Assembly (NCBI GenBank): GCA_014155875.1
Contig: JACEFZ010003503.1
Coordinates: 248,001-312,000, forward strand
Length of the DNA: 64,000 bases
Reading direction: 5' to 3'
Origin: Cepaea nemoralis
Lineage: Eukaryota > Mollusca > Gastropoda > Stylommatophora > Helicidae
A program made the position numbers and the translations under genes. Every line of letters begins with the position of its first letter. The stretch's first letter is position 1. Shown here piece after piece: positions 10,320 to 22,199 of this stretch. The notes beneath the pieces are model-generated. The model made no database searches. It was not told the DNA's origin and saw only the letters and a program-made list of their open reading frames with translations.

Positions 10320-12417
10320 TTGATTTAGGAACCGACATCACAGCATTCGGGGCATTCCCATAAGCGCTCCGTCCCCATCCTCAGCAGCCAGCGAAGAGTT
10401 CCAACACCAATAGTTCCAGTAGCAATCTGATTATATGTCCGTCTCGCCTTTCCTCTGAGCGTCGAGCGTCAGCCAGATCCCCTCGTCACTCCTCGCTGCC
10501 TCATTCTTGCCAGACTATGGTGATCCATTTGCTCCTCCGAGGAGTACACATGCTCCCACAAGGCCGCAACCACGTCTGCCCTGTCATGCATCAATACTCC
10601 ACCAAGTTTTGCTGAGTCAGCCAATCTGTCCGCCTGTTCATTCCTCAGCACACCGGCATGCCCCGGAGAAAAGATCCAGGTGATGCTTGCCACCCATGAC
10701 CTCCGAAGCGAAGCAAGCCACTCTGCACGAAGCCTGCCTGTCCTCACCCTCCTCAGCATGCTTTCTGAGTCAGTTACAATCACGATGTGTGTATGTATCG
10801 TGTTCTCCATCCAGCGGAAAGCTGCACTGACCGCCTCCACCTCCATTCTTATGCTAGATGTGGTATCATAAGCCAGGCTCTCCTGCACCAAACGTCGACC
10901 ATTAGCTTTTGCTAAGAATCCCCAGGCACTTCTCCTATCTTTCAACACCGAACCATCTGTGTAGATAATCACATCACCCGGGGAAGCATTATCCTGAATT
11001 AGTTGCTGAATTTCCACTTCCGTGGCTGGCCACTCCCTGCACTCCCAGCTCAATGTGATTATAACCCTGCACAAGTCTGACTGCTCCGCTGGCACTCTGA
11101 CCCACTCCTCTCCTCGCCTAATGTTCTCCAAGATGCACACCTGTCTGATCGTATCCTCCGCCTGAGCCATCCATGATTTCCCTCTTATCAGTCTCTGACC
11201 CTTAACTGCGTCCAGCGCCTCATGTAACGGATGATCTTGTCAGCAACTACTCTGAGGTATGCCTTCGCTGCATCACCTTGTGCCTACCAGCAACAGTCGG
11301 CAGACCAAAGATGTAACGCATACACACTACTGGGATGTCTCTGGTGCATCCCAGAATGACCCGCATAGCTTCGTTCTGTATGTGCTCTAATTTCACCAGC
11401 TGACTCTTTGGGACAGTGAGCAGTCCTAGTCCATAATCAATCACTGAGAGGATCAAGTGCTGGTATAGTGTGAAGAGCATTCTCTGCTCTGTGTCCATTG
11501 TAGCCATAGTTTTAAGTGCATCGAGTCCCTTTTGAGATCTTGTCACAACCGTCTGCACATGGTCGTTGAAGGACAGACTCCTGTCAAATGTGATTCCCAG
11601 ATACTTCAGTTTGTTCTCTCTGTTGATGCTTCTACCCTCTATTGTGAGGCTTGGGACATCATCTCTCGCAATCCTGTTGTCCAGAGAGCACCACAAAACA
11701 GCTGCCTTTTCCGGGTGGATGACTGCACTCATTTCAGTGCACCAATCAATCACTTTGTCTACTGTCGCCTGTAGATCATGGGCTGTTTGTTCCCTATCTC
11801 TCCCCTGTCTATATGCGAGCACATCATCTGCAAATGTTAGTATCCTTCCAACCCCTGGTCCTTCTAGGTTTGCAATCTTGCTCGTATACACGTTAAAGAG
11901 CACCGGTGAGATTGCAGATCCCTGTGGCAGTCCAGGTGGTTAAAATATGTGGCTCTGAGGTCCATGCACCCAGACGGAGAGCAACCCAATGAGAATGCAG
12001 GACGGCTGCTATCCAGTTCACCAACCAGGGATTGACCCCCTTCTCCATCAGTGCAGTCATCAAAATATCATAGCGAACTCTATTGTACGCATCCTCGAGA
12101 TCAAGCACTGCCGCCATAGTTTCCTGTCTACTCTGGAACCCCTCATAAACGTCAAAGGCAAAAGTGGCTGCATTTGACCAGGTATCTTTTCCTGGCCCGT
12201 AGCTCCCAAGGCCTCTTGGAAGAAGCTTCCCCCTTTCCAAAAACTTTTGCAGCTTAACAGCGACTATCTTCTCTAAAACCTTCCCAAATGTATTTTGAAG
12301 GGTAATGATCCTAAAGCCGCTAAGCTTTGAATGATCCTTGAATGGTTTTGGGAGAGGGATGAGATAGCTATGTAACCAATCCTGTGGTACTGATGCTGTC
12401 CAAATGCTCTGGTTAAA
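10320..12417 (-). pseudogene. I/Jockey-superfamily LINE pol: reverse transcriptase and RNase H
   Basis: Read right to left, the RT fingers begin near 12410 (WLHSYLIPLPKPFKDHSKL) and run to the palm. A frameshift lies near 11940, after which come PPGLPQGSAISPVLFNV and the catalytic FADD at ~11830. After frame changes near 11200, RNase H follows at 11170-10469. Its catalytic set is visible: YTDGS, MEVEA, VTDSES and the SPGHAG...EQADRLAD end. The 3' UTR continues to ~10320. The 5' part, including the endonuclease, is cut off at a GA microsatellite. It lies in the intu intron on the same strand as the gene. The clade (I, Jockey or related) is not settled. Confidence 0.85.
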
Positions 12418-12657
<240 letters not shown>

Positions 12658-12669
12658 TTAAACTCCCAC

Positions 12670-13274
12670 CTCTGTGAATCCTCCCTGATGTATATGAAGG
12701 TGATCCCTCCATGACTCCTTGCACAACCAACTTGCGATCTTTACTCCCATAACTCCACGGCCCCTTATCATTGGCATATTCCAGCACTGTGATTCCAAAC
12801 AGCTTTTTGCACAACTCGACCCCCGAACTTTCATTCCCAGACAAACCGCGATGGTCAGGGGTGAGATTAACACACTTCAAGCTCCTTGTTTTCTCATTCG
12901 ATACGCTCTCTGTCTCGCTTTTCATAACATGCATGGCAGACTCGGTATCTGTAGTATGTGCTTCCTCAGATACCAGCACTGCATTTCTTGTCTTTAACTG
13001 TGAATCTGCAGTGTCTTTTCTTTTATTATTTAATACATGATGAAGCTGTTTTGATTTGTTTCGCATCTCATTGCGTGATGCGATGCTCTCATCTTCACCG
13101 GAGTTGAGTGAGTCAACTTGACTCTTGTATGAGTTGCCAAACTGGTATGTTTGAGTTAATGAATCATCATAGTTAGACTGCCCATTTGAACCAGAGAGTG
13201 TATGTTTTCTGTGTCCGTTACTCAATGCCAGGTGCTTCTTCACGTGATAACTATGTACACTCTCATTATCAAAC
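12670..13274 (-). CDS. intu: inturned (INTU) large exon: polar linker and start of PDZ domain
   Basis: This 605-nt exon has acceptor TGCATTTTCAG and donor GAG|GTGGGA. It starts in phase 2 and ends in phase 1. It encodes about 201 residues. The first ~130 are a Ser/Asn/Lys-rich, low-conservation linker beginning FDNESVHSYH. Then comes KCVNLTPDHRG, a counterpart of the VYVNPKK segment before the vertebrate INTU PDZ. The start of the PDZ follows: LFGITVLEY, WSYGSKDRKLVVQGV, GSPSYTSGRIHR. The RKLVVQGV and SGR segments align with RLVVHGL and SGQ of the human protein. The reading frame stays open past the donor into a CAGA/GA microsatellite, which is intronic. No upstream exon was found, so the N-terminus is unplaced. 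Confidence 0.8.
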
Positions 13275-13334
13275 CTGAAAATGCAAAATGGAAAAAGGAT
13301 ATAGTGTAATTTCATACGAACAATTGGCAAATCA

Positions 13335-13620
13335 GCATGGTCGAATTGGTTAAGAACGCATGTTCTTAAACATCCATTGTGCTGACGCCGAGGTAAGCAG
13401 TTCAACCCCTACACCGGACAGCTGGACTAAAATGTTGATCTGTCGTCCTTGACTTGGGGACGTAAATTACAAGTACCTCTGAAGTCGAAGTTGGTTCGCA
13501 TGATGGCGAGGGACACTGTTAATAGGGAAAGCTAACCCACAAGCAAAATTCAGTCCATCACTACTAAAAATAGTGTGTATGGACTACGCTTGAGTTCAAA
13601 GCAAGCAAGCGCTAGAAAAA
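13335..13620 (+). mobile_element. tRNA-derived SINE family 1
   Basis: TGGTCGAATTGG A box and GTTCAACCCC B box, with the same body as the copy at 5288. Tail-to-tail with the next copy. Confidence 0.75.
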
Positions 13621-13639
13621 ACAAATACTAACAATTGCG

Positions 13640-13915
13640 AGTAAGCATTTTCTTGAACTCAAGCGCAGTCCATACATGGGCTACTTCTAGTGCACTGGGC
13701 TGATTGTTTCATGTGGATTAGTTTTCCCTATAATCAGTGTCCCTTGCCATCAGGTAAACTCAGTCTGTGTACTTGTAACTTACATCCCCAAGTTAAGGAC
13801 GAGACGTCAACATTCTAGTCCAACTGACCTGTGTAGGGGTTGAACCCGCTACCTCATCATCAGCAAACAGGAAGTTTAAGAGTAAACATTCTTATCCATT
13901 CGGCCAAGCTGATCT
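13640..13915 (-). mobile_element. tRNA-derived SINE family 1, inverted partner
   Basis: Reverse-oriented copy ~20 bp from the previous one. Promoter boxes lie at the right end (GGTTGAACCC, then TTGGCCGAATGG). Confidence 0.75.
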
Positions 13916-13969
13916 CCATGAACCAACATTTATTTAGATTAAAAAAACAAAAGACCCTTTTACATACTT

Positions 13970-14130
13970 TAGGACGCACTGAACATACGGTGCTAGACCC
14001 ATATTTGTATAGACCAATCAGCTCTCGTGGGTGATGTCCCCTGTATCATGGCAGTTGTCTTTACTTCCCATTACAGTTCCAGGTATCCATTTTTCAAGCT
14101 GGTTGACCTGAGAGACAAGGTCAATCCCTA
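13970..14130 (-). mobile_element. SINE family 4, tail fragment
   Basis: Same block as 1245-1420 (GGTGCTAGAC...TATTTGTATAGACCAATCAG). Confidence 0.5.
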
Positions 14131-14342
14131 AAATCTGCCTTGGTGAGGATGAAAACCAGAGAACACTGGACTGACAGGCAAAAGTCTGTGGCCACTGAGA
14201 TGCCACAGCTTCAGGTTCTGACATGCAGCAGTGTGCAATAGGTCATCATTGCTTACTAAAGCTCCATGGTATATGTATAGTACAATGCCAGTCTAAACAG
14301 TCATAGGATAAAGTCTCTTTAACTGAACATGATGTGGTCTCA

Positions 14343-15770
14343 CACTAGGTGACATTGAGCACAGTAGGTGAGATTGAGCACAGTAGGTGAGATTGAGCAC
14401 AGTAGGTGAGATTGAGCACAGTAGGTGACATTGAGCACAGAGGTGAGATTGAGCACAGTAGGTGACATTGAGCACAGTAGGTGAGATTGAGCACAGAGGT
14501 GAGATTGAGCACAGTAGGTGACATTGAGCACAGTAGGTGACATTGAGCACAGTAGGTGAGATTGAGCACAGTAGGTGACATTGAGCACAGTAGGTGACAT
14601 TGAGCACAGAGGTGACATTGAGCACAGTAGGTGACATTGAGCACAGTAGGTGAGATTGAGCACAGTAGGTGAGATTGAGCACAGTAGGTGACATTGAGCA
14701 CAGAGGTGAGATTGAGCACAGTAGGTGAGATTGAGCACAGAGGTGAGATTGAGCACAGTAGGTGACATTGAGCACAGTAGGTGACATTGAGCACAGTAGG
14801 TGACATTGAGCACAGTAGGTGAGATTGAGCACAGTAGGTGAGATTGAGCACAGTAGGTGACATTGAGCACAGTAGGTGACTTTGAGCACGTTATGTGACT
14901 TTGAGCACGTTATGTGACTTTGAGCACGTTATGTGACTTAGAGCACAGTGGGCGACACTGAGAACAGTGGGTGACATTGATCTCGTTAGGTGACTTTGAG
15001 CACAGTGGGTGACTTTGAGCACAGTGGGTGACTTTGAGCACAGTGGGTGACTTTGAGCACACTAGGTGACTTTGAGTACAATGGGTGACATTGAGCACAG
15101 TGGGTGACGTTGAGCACAGGGGTGACATTGAGCAAAATTTGTGACATTGAGCAAAATTTGTGACATTGAGCACAGTGGGTGACATTTAGCACAATGGGTA
15201 ACTTTGAGCACAGTGGGTGACTTTGAGCACAGTGGGTGACATTGAACACAATAGGTGACGCTGATCACAGTGGGTGACTATGAGCAAAGTGGGTGACTTT
15301 GAGCACAGTGGGTGACTCTTAGCAAAGTGGGTGACAGTAGGTGACATTGAGCACACTAGGTGACATTGAGCACACTAGGTGACACTGAGCACAGTGGGTG
15401 ACATTGAACACAAAAGGTGACGCTGATCACAGTGAATGACTATGAGCAAAGTGGGTGACACTGAGCACGGTAGGTGACTCTTAGCAAAGTGGGTGACAGT
15501 AGGTGACATTGAGCACACTAGGTGACATTGAGCACACTAGGTGACATTGAGCATGGCAGGTGACATTGAGCACACTAGGTGACATTGAGCACACTAGGTG
15601 ACATTGAGCATGGCAGGTTACATTGAGCACACTAGGTTACATTGAGCACACTAGGTGACATTGAGCATGGCAGGTTACATTGAGCACACTAGGTGACACT
15701 GAGCACAGTAGGTGACATCAAACGCACTAAGTGACACTGAACACAGTAGGTGATATTCAGCACTCTGAGT
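14343..15770. repeat. 1.4-kb satellite, 19-bp unit
   Basis: Unit GTGACATTGAGCACAGTAG and variants; an 18-bp form lacks one T. It is homogeneous to ~14880, then diverged with CTTTGAGCAC forms. It reads open in all three minus frames for over 500 bp because the unit has no stop in any frame. Confidence 0.97.
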
Positions 15771-15805
15771 GACATAAGAGCATCTAAACCTACATGAATA
15801 CCTGC

Positions 15806-15884
15806 TTAGGTTTGACGAACTCATTATCCAGCATGCAGATGTGTGAATGAATCTGAGATGGAAGAACTTTCATGGCCAACCTGA
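15806..15884 (-). other. candidate exon of unknown gene
   Basis: GCTGTTTCAG acceptor and CAG|GTATTC donor bracket LAMKVLPSQIHSHICMLDNE plus six residues. It can be joined in phase to a 39-nt open piece ending at a GTAAGTAAAC donor near 15940. The phase does not fit the next intu exon at 13274, and I recognise no family. Confidence 0.2.
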
Positions 15885-16039
15885 AACAGCGTATAAAACA
15901 AAGGTGACCGTTTAATTTGTGCTTTAAATATTGTTTACTTACCAAAATAGGCAACCGTATGGGTGGCCAGAGGGTATTCCCTATATCTTTCCAGTTGTGA
16001 CATTATGTTTTAGTTTTCCCATTCTCATAAACTGTCCTT

Positions 16040-16230
16040 ACTGGCTATAGTACATTGCAGTATAGGATAAATGGGGTCTGGCTAATGTAGTTGCTGCGAA
16101 CTGAGCAGGTTAGGGTTTTCTTTTTGCCTCTGACAGAAGAAAATTCATCACCTTATCGAGGATTCAAACCCAGGTCTCCTGAATGGGAGCCTGGAATTCT
16201 AGCCACTCAGCCAGATGCTCCTTCACACTC
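16040..16230 (-). mobile_element. tRNA-derived SINE family 2
   Basis: The minus strand has TGGCTGAGTGGCTAGAAT and GGTTTGAATCC boxes, and a TAAGGTGATG-type start of body as at 25970. Confidence 0.75.
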
Positions 16231-16399
16231 TCATCGTATGGCTCTTAAATATTGACTGCCTCTTTCTGATGTTTGTGATAAGTTGTCTTTGTGTCTTAGA
16301 CTCATTTCGGCTGTCTATGGTAGCTACTGAAGTCATAGCGGCTTGCCAAAAGACATGAATATTGATGCTTACAACTTACTAGAGATTGCAATTAAGTAC

Positions 16400-16645
16400 A
16401 GCCAAATGGCCCTAAGCCTTGGTTGGCAACTGGTCTAGGATCGAAGCTCCGACAGGCGGACAGTTAGAGCATTGCATTCTTGATCTGGCAGCTTCTGCAG
16501 CTTGTCTTGTTCCAGACATATTGGTGTTACCTTTTTTCTGGAGTAAACTACAGGCAGAGAGAGGGATCATGCTGCATGGACAACACATGGTCTCTAAATT
16601 CAGCCCAAGTTGTGTGCTATGGAGAGGTATAACTCTAGTTTAAAA
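16400..16645 (+). repeat. dispersed repeat C
   Basis: CTAAGCCTTGGTTGGCAACT...TATGGAGAGGTATAACTC is shared with 21085-21490 and, inverted, 26320-26500. Confidence 0.7.
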
Positions 16646-16779
16646 ACTGTCACGACCCAGCGCAGTGCCAGTCAGTCAGAAACAGCCAAATGTGTGAAAC
16701 ATGGACCATTTTTCAATTACTAAAGAATTAATTGGGCTTTTGAGCTTAAATGTTACAGAACAGTTTTTAAAATGTTATG

Positions 16780-17085
16780 AGCCAAGAAGAAAAAATATGC
16801 TGATGTTCTGCAAGATGTTGAAGAGGAATGGCTCATAAAAAGTATCCAGTCTCGGAAATTGAAATACACTGGCCATATTAAACATCAGTAGTTAGGAAAG
16901 AACAGTGATGGAGGGCGTGGTTGCTGGAAGAAAAGGCAGTGCCAGGATCAAGATGCAAATGGGACATTGTACACAGACCCTCAGCACAAAAGTACATAAG
17001 GCAGGAGAAATAGCAAGAGATGGAGACACTTTATGACAGGCCTTGCTGAGACTGATGCTCTACAGAGGACTTGCTACATGAGAGT
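16780..17085 (+). pseudogene. RTE-like LINE C-terminal relic (family C)
   Basis: RKLKYTGHIK and, after frameshift, VMEGVVAGRKGSARI match the copy at 47345-47800. Confidence 0.6.
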
Positions 17086-17179
17086 GACAGTCAAATTCCA
17101 ATTAAGTACAGATAAATGTCATTTTGTCAATTCAGCCGGCAGTACCGGCAATGCATTAATTGTAACTAACACAAATCTG

Positions 17180-17300
17180 TCTTCTACTGCCTACTGTACC
17201 TTGCGGTGTAGGACAGGGGGTATTGAACTTGAGGAATTAAGGCCGCCTGGCTAGTACAGTCACTGCGAACTGTGCAGGTTAGGGTGTTTCTTATCAACAT
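17180..17300 (-). mobile_element. SINE family 2 tail fragment
   Basis: Contains the family 2 tail (CCTGGCTAGTACAGTCACTGCGAACTGTGCAGGTTAG, inverted). Confidence 0.6.
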
Positions 17301-17339
17301 TTTCAAATATATACTAAATTACAAACTTTGTATTATTAT

Positions 17340-18600
17340 CAACAGCAAACGGTGTTCGGAAAGGTAAAAGTTGCACTGATGCATTATTTACACTTAGACA
17401 AATATGTGAAAAAACTATCGAATATAGTGACCAGCAGAATATTGTGTTTGTAGATCAGGAAAAGGCTTTCGATAGAGTAGACAGATACAAATTATGGACC
17501 ATCCTTGAAGACTATGGGATACAAGGGCAACTGCTAGAAAACATCATAGTCATGTACCACTCGAGCTGAAGTGCATTAAGAACACAAGAAGGTATATCAG
17601 ATATGTTCACAGTCAATACAGGAGTGAGGCAGGGATGTGTGCTCTCTCCCTTGCTATTTAATATCTACATGGACAGAATTTGCAAAGAAGCAAGTCTCGA
17701 CAGAACAGATTCAAAACATTTAGAACTCTTTACTCCAGATGAAACAACTGATCCACAGGAAATAAATGAACTTCTATTTGCAGACGATCAGTGCCTGTTT
17801 TATAGCGACGAGGGCAGACTGCAAAATCATATTAATAATCTGAGTTCGACATGCAGGAGATACAATATGAGTATAAACACAGCCAAAACCGAAGTAATGG
17901 GAGTTAGCAGATGGCCGGGCCCACTATGTATGATGGCCGGGCCCACTAAGTATACAGATAAATAGGACAACTCTGAAACAAGTTAAAGAATTCAAATATC
18001 TTGGAAGTATAATCACAGAAGATGGCAGATTGGACAGAGAAATTGAAATCAGATGTCAAAAAGCTAGTGCATTTACATATCAACTATCACCCTTACTGAA
18101 ACATCCAAATATACCCATGTCCGCAAAACGACAGATAATAAACAGCATATTCACACCAACCCTATGCTATCAATCTCAAACCTGGACTTTATCCAAATTA
18201 CACCTTCGCAAAATCAACACTTGCGAAATGAGATGCCTGAGGAGAGCTGCCAACTTAACAATCCGAGACCGAGTAAGAAATGCTACTATCAGACAGACTG
18301 TGGGATCAACACCTTGTGCCACATTTATTGAAAGACAGAAGATCAAGTGGTTTGGCCATGTCGTTAGAATGCAACACCAGCAACTACCATCACTGGCCTT
18401 ACATGAAAGATCATCTGCGACGAGACCACGAGGACGTCCAAGAAGAAAATGGATTGACGACATCAAAGACATTGTACAACCACATGGAATGACACTATCC
18501 AGTGCTGCCCACCGGGAGCTGGAACGCAAATTATTCCTCCCCACGACGCTTGACGGCAGAAGTGGAAGATGATGATGATGATGATGAAAGATCTAATTGG
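17340..18600 (+). pseudogene. RTE-like LINE, reverse transcriptase and C-terminal region (family D)
   Basis: The sequence starts in the RT with VFVDQEKAFDRVDRYKL, followed by GVRQGCVLSPLLFNIYMDRI and the catalytic LFADDQCLF. After a stop near 17568 and a frameshift near 17960, a 180-residue open piece (18030-18572) carries YQLSPLLKHPNIPMS, EMRCLRRAA, IKWFGHVVRM and RPRGRPRRKWIDDI, the usual RTE C-terminal signature. It ends in a (GAT)n tail at 18570-18590. The endonuclease is missing through 5' truncation. This is the best family D copy; relatives lie at 8860 and 21495. Confidence 0.85.
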
Positions 18601-18879
18601 GCATGTTCTTAAATGTGTAACCAACAAAAAAAAAACAGTGAAAAATTAGACCAAAGTACTTGGAAGATGTTAGCCCAAGTGGTACGGGACTAGACAACGG
18701 TTGTTATGCACCGTCCTGCTTGTGACCCATGCTAGAATAGATAGACAGCAAACGTTGATCACAGAAGAAGAAGGAAACAGAGTTCTATGTGTAGGATTCA
18801 GTCAAAATTGTATACCCTAGTATTCCGTGACTAAGCGACTTTTCAGTTGTTTTTTTTTTATGTAGCTGTATGAAAGAAG

Positions 18880-19022
18880 ACTGAGAGGAAAATACCTGGA
18901 TGGCTTGGCCACATGGCATGGACGAGACAGGAACACTGAGCTGATCCATGACTCTGGTGATCGAGTGAAATGGCGAGTCATGACCGCCCACGCTTTCCGG
19001 CATGGCACATGATTGATTGAGT
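18880..19022 (+). pseudogene. RTE-type LINE 3' end (family A)
   Basis: YLDGLATWHGRDRNTELIHD and MTAHAFRHGT, then stop and a TGATTGATTGAG tail. Confidence 0.75.
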
Positions 19023-19137
19023 GTGTGAAAGAATGTTTCTGTTTTGTTTGCTGATGAAAACTTTCTGGCTGTAATGTCAATTCTGTCACTTGTGAAGCTG
19101 ATTAATTCTACTTTCCATTTTTGTTCATTTATTGCCA

Positions 19138-19345
19138 TGGCACTCTGGCCGAGTGGCTAGAATGCTGGGCTCCCTTTCTGTAGTTCCAAGCGTGAGTCCT
19201 CTGTAGGGTGATGGATTTTTTCTGTCGGGGGAAAAAAGAAAACCCTTAACTGCAGTTTGCTGTGACTGCACTAGCCTTAATTCCTAAGGCTCAAGAAACA
19301 CCCTGTGCTGCACCGGAAGGTACTATAGGCAGTAATGACTGCCAT
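19138..19345 (+). mobile_element. tRNA-derived SINE family 2
   Basis: A box TGGCCGAGTGG, a degraded B box, and the body with GACTGCACTAGCC and AGGTACTATAGGCAGTAA. Confidence 0.7.
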
Positions 19346-19904
19346 GGCTGTAACTTAGTTAACGCCTGGCTGGGGACACAGACTTTCACCAAGGCATGTT
19401 TTCTCAGTGACTCAATGAGTATGCTCAGGAAGAGAGATGGGCTTGGCTCAGAGACAGTAGGTAGAGTCTCAGAGAAGGTCAAGCCTGATAGAAATCAGGT
19501 TTATTTTTGTGGCAGCACACGTCGATGTAAGAGAAAACAAACAAGGTGATATGTTTGTGGAATGGGCTACTGTGGACTGCGGACGAGCAATGGACTGGGT
19601 TGATATAGTGAGAGGCAGCGCGATTAAACAAATCAAGAGACACCTGCGAATCTGCAACCTTGACCAGACTGCAAGAACACGAAGTGAAAAGTGGTAAAGC
19701 CAGACAGGAGCACTATAGAAGAATACTTAACCAACACAGATCTTGTATCGTTGACCACCCATTTCACATTGAGGAAGATACTTAGGGGATTTGAGCACTC
19801 GTGGCTTGAATGGTTCAATGTGCAGTGAGGATAATCTGACAAATAATTAACAAACAAATTTTGTCTAGTCTGTAGTCTCAGTCAGCATATTCATGCAGAA
19901 TAAG

Positions 19905-20280
19905 CGAGGGTGATCATGTTTTGTCATCTTACACAATCACTAGAGTCTTGGACCAGCTATGTGTTCTTGTATTGACATGTCATGTGGCCAAGCCATCCAG
20001 ATATTTACTTCTCTCCCTTCCTCTTGTTCTTTTCACCTAAATCTTGCCAGTTGTCACCAAGTTCTCTAGTTTATTTTTTCTCATAAAATGCTTCGAAAAT
20101 CGTAGCCATCCATGCCTAATTTCTCTAATCTAATTGCTTAATGTAGGACTTGATCGTTGGTTTTACTGTCTGTTCACTGTATTCACTATTCTTTGCATTT
20201 TCCTCAGAAACCACTTTCCACGGCCATTATATGATTTTTGGCTTGTCTGCTCAGTGTCCATGTTTCGTCAATTAATACCA
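19905..20280 (-). mobile_element. RTE-type LINE 3' region (family A)
   Basis: Matches 28470-29040 in order, with many stops. Truncated near 20280. Confidence 0.7.
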
Positions 20281-20579
20281 GAGATGTACTAGTACTTTTG
20301 TGTAAATCGATACTCCTAATAATCTAACTAAAAGAAACTACCTAGCATACTGAATAATATTGCAACACTCAAAGATAAGATAAGAAGTAAAGAAGAGAAG
20401 GTAACGAACGCAACGGAATTGCAATGGCTGCAACGCAACAATCAAATTCAACACTTTACAATCAACAATCATAGATTAATTAGATTCCTTTTAATGTAAT
20501 TATGTATAAAACATTACTCATGTGCCTTCTATTTTACACCATGTGTTAAAATAATTTAAATTATTTCGGATGGCAAGTA

Positions 20580-21030
20580 ACAACTAGACATGTGAAATGA
20601 AATGTACGACGAACATTTCCCGACCACCACCAGACAAGCCAGGGAATGTGTACATAGACAACCAACCGCCGCCATCTTGTTGACATCCGCCTGTAGCCAC
20701 CACATCAACATGCCAGGTACACCTCGCTGGTTCTGGTCAAAGGTAACACAAGTAGTTGCTCCATCAGCAGTGCGTCCGTGTGTTACCAGCTGTGTGTCCT
20801 TTACGGGACGTCGCAATACACCCCAGAATTTTTGGCTGTTTGTTTTTTACTGTGCAATTTTCTAGGTCAGGTTTAGTTAGATATGACTGAGCTATTGTAT
20901 AACAGAGGACAGTACTACCTGCTTTCTGTTAGGGCCGAATGTTGGGCGGCGCTTACTAAACCCGACACCTCACATTGTGCCAACGGTTTCGGGCGGAGGA
21001 GCGCAATTGGGAGAAGACAAGCCTTATCCT
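20580..21030. promoter_or_regulatory. CpG-rich stretch with YY1-type motif; possible promoter
   Basis: GCCGCCATCTTG at 20668-20679 is the YY1 consensus. On the minus strand it reads CAAGATGGCGGC, the orientation found just downstream of minus-strand starts. It lies 7 kb upstream of the first visible intu exon. No exon was proven, so this is only a candidate. Confidence 0.2.
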
Positions 21031-21084
21031 GGTGCGACAAAACAAAACTTAAATATTAGATGTCATGGCAAGGCAGACTAGGCT

Positions 21085-21490
21085 CTAAGCCTTGGTTGAC
21101 AACTGGTCTATGATGGAAGCTCCGATAGGCGGACAGTTAAATCATTTAAATATTGAGCACAACCCACTACTGGCAACGCCGATCGCATTCCGGTATGAAC
21201 CTAAGGCCTATCCACGTCAATATGGAAGCATGATACGGAATGCTATCGGCGTTGCCAGTAGTGGGTTGTGCTCAATATTTAAATTTCAAATCCCGAAACA
21301 ACCACATAATCAAGTTAAATCATTACTTTGCTGATCCGGCAGCTTCTGCAGCTTGTCTTGTTCCAGGCGTATTGCTGTTATCTTTCATCTGGGGTAAACT
21401 AGACAGGCCGAGAGAGGGATCGTGAAATATGGGCAACACATGATCTCTACAATTCAGCCGCGGCTTTGTTCTATGGAGATGTATAACTCC
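21085..21490 (+). repeat. dispersed repeat C, interrupted by a palindromic insertion
   Basis: Left part to 21146 and right part from 21325 match the copy at 16400. The middle is foreign. Confidence 0.7.
21147..21312. mobile_element. 166-bp foldback insertion with 12-bp target duplication
   Basis: AGTTAAATCATT flanks it at 21135-21146 and 21313-21324. Inverted arms 21144-21192 and 21236-21284 match at 48 of 49 positions around a 43-bp loop. The left arm overlaps the duplication. Confidence 0.7.
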
Positions 21491-21494
21491 ATCC

Positions 21495-22070
21495 CTTCAT
21501 CATCATCTTCTTCCACTTCTGTCGTCAAGCGTCGTGGGGAGGAATAATTTGCGTTCCAACGCCCGGTTGGCGGCACTGGATAGTGTCATTCCGTGTGGCT
21601 GTACAATGTCTTTGATGTCGTCAATACGGTTTCTTCTTGGACGTCCTCTTGGTCTCGTCGCAGATGATCTTTGATGTAAGGCCAGTGATGGTAGTTGCTG
21701 GTGTTGCCTTCTAACGACATGGCCAAACCACTTGATCTTCTGTCTTTCAATAAATGTGGCACAAGGTGTTGATCCCACAGTCTGTCTGATAGTAGCATTC
21801 TTAATCGGTCTCGGATTGTTAAGTTGGAAGCTCTCCTCAGGCATCTCATTTCGCAATTGTTGATTTTGCGAAGGTGTAATTTGGATAAAGACCAGGTCTG
21901 AGATTGGTAGCAAAGGGTTGGTGTGAATATGCAGTTTATTATCTGTGGTTTTGCGAGCATGGGTATATTTGGATGTTTCAGTAAGGGTTGATGGCGCGAA
22001 TTGGTCTGATGATCAGTCACTTTCGCTATCGCCATGTGGTTATTTCTGCCTTTGTTGAAGCGCAATGTAA
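21495..22070 (-). pseudogene. RTE-like LINE C-terminal relic (family D)
   Basis: IKWFGHVVRRQHQQLPSLAL and RPRGRPRRNRIDDI, with a (CAT)n tail at 21498. One frameshift lies near 21800. Truncated near 22000. Confidence 0.8.
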
Positions 22071-22199
22071 CAAACCAATCTATCGTCTGTCAAGACGGCA
22101 AGTTGTCAGTAGGTTATTTCCTTTGAGATAACCGATGTGGATCTAGTGTTATACTGATTTTTTTCTAAAACTGTGTAGATTATATAATAGACGTCTCCC

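Noticed and set aside
14293..15268. Cys/Leu/Ser repeat proteins
   Set aside because: The same satellite reads open in three frames with no start or splice context; judged noncoding.
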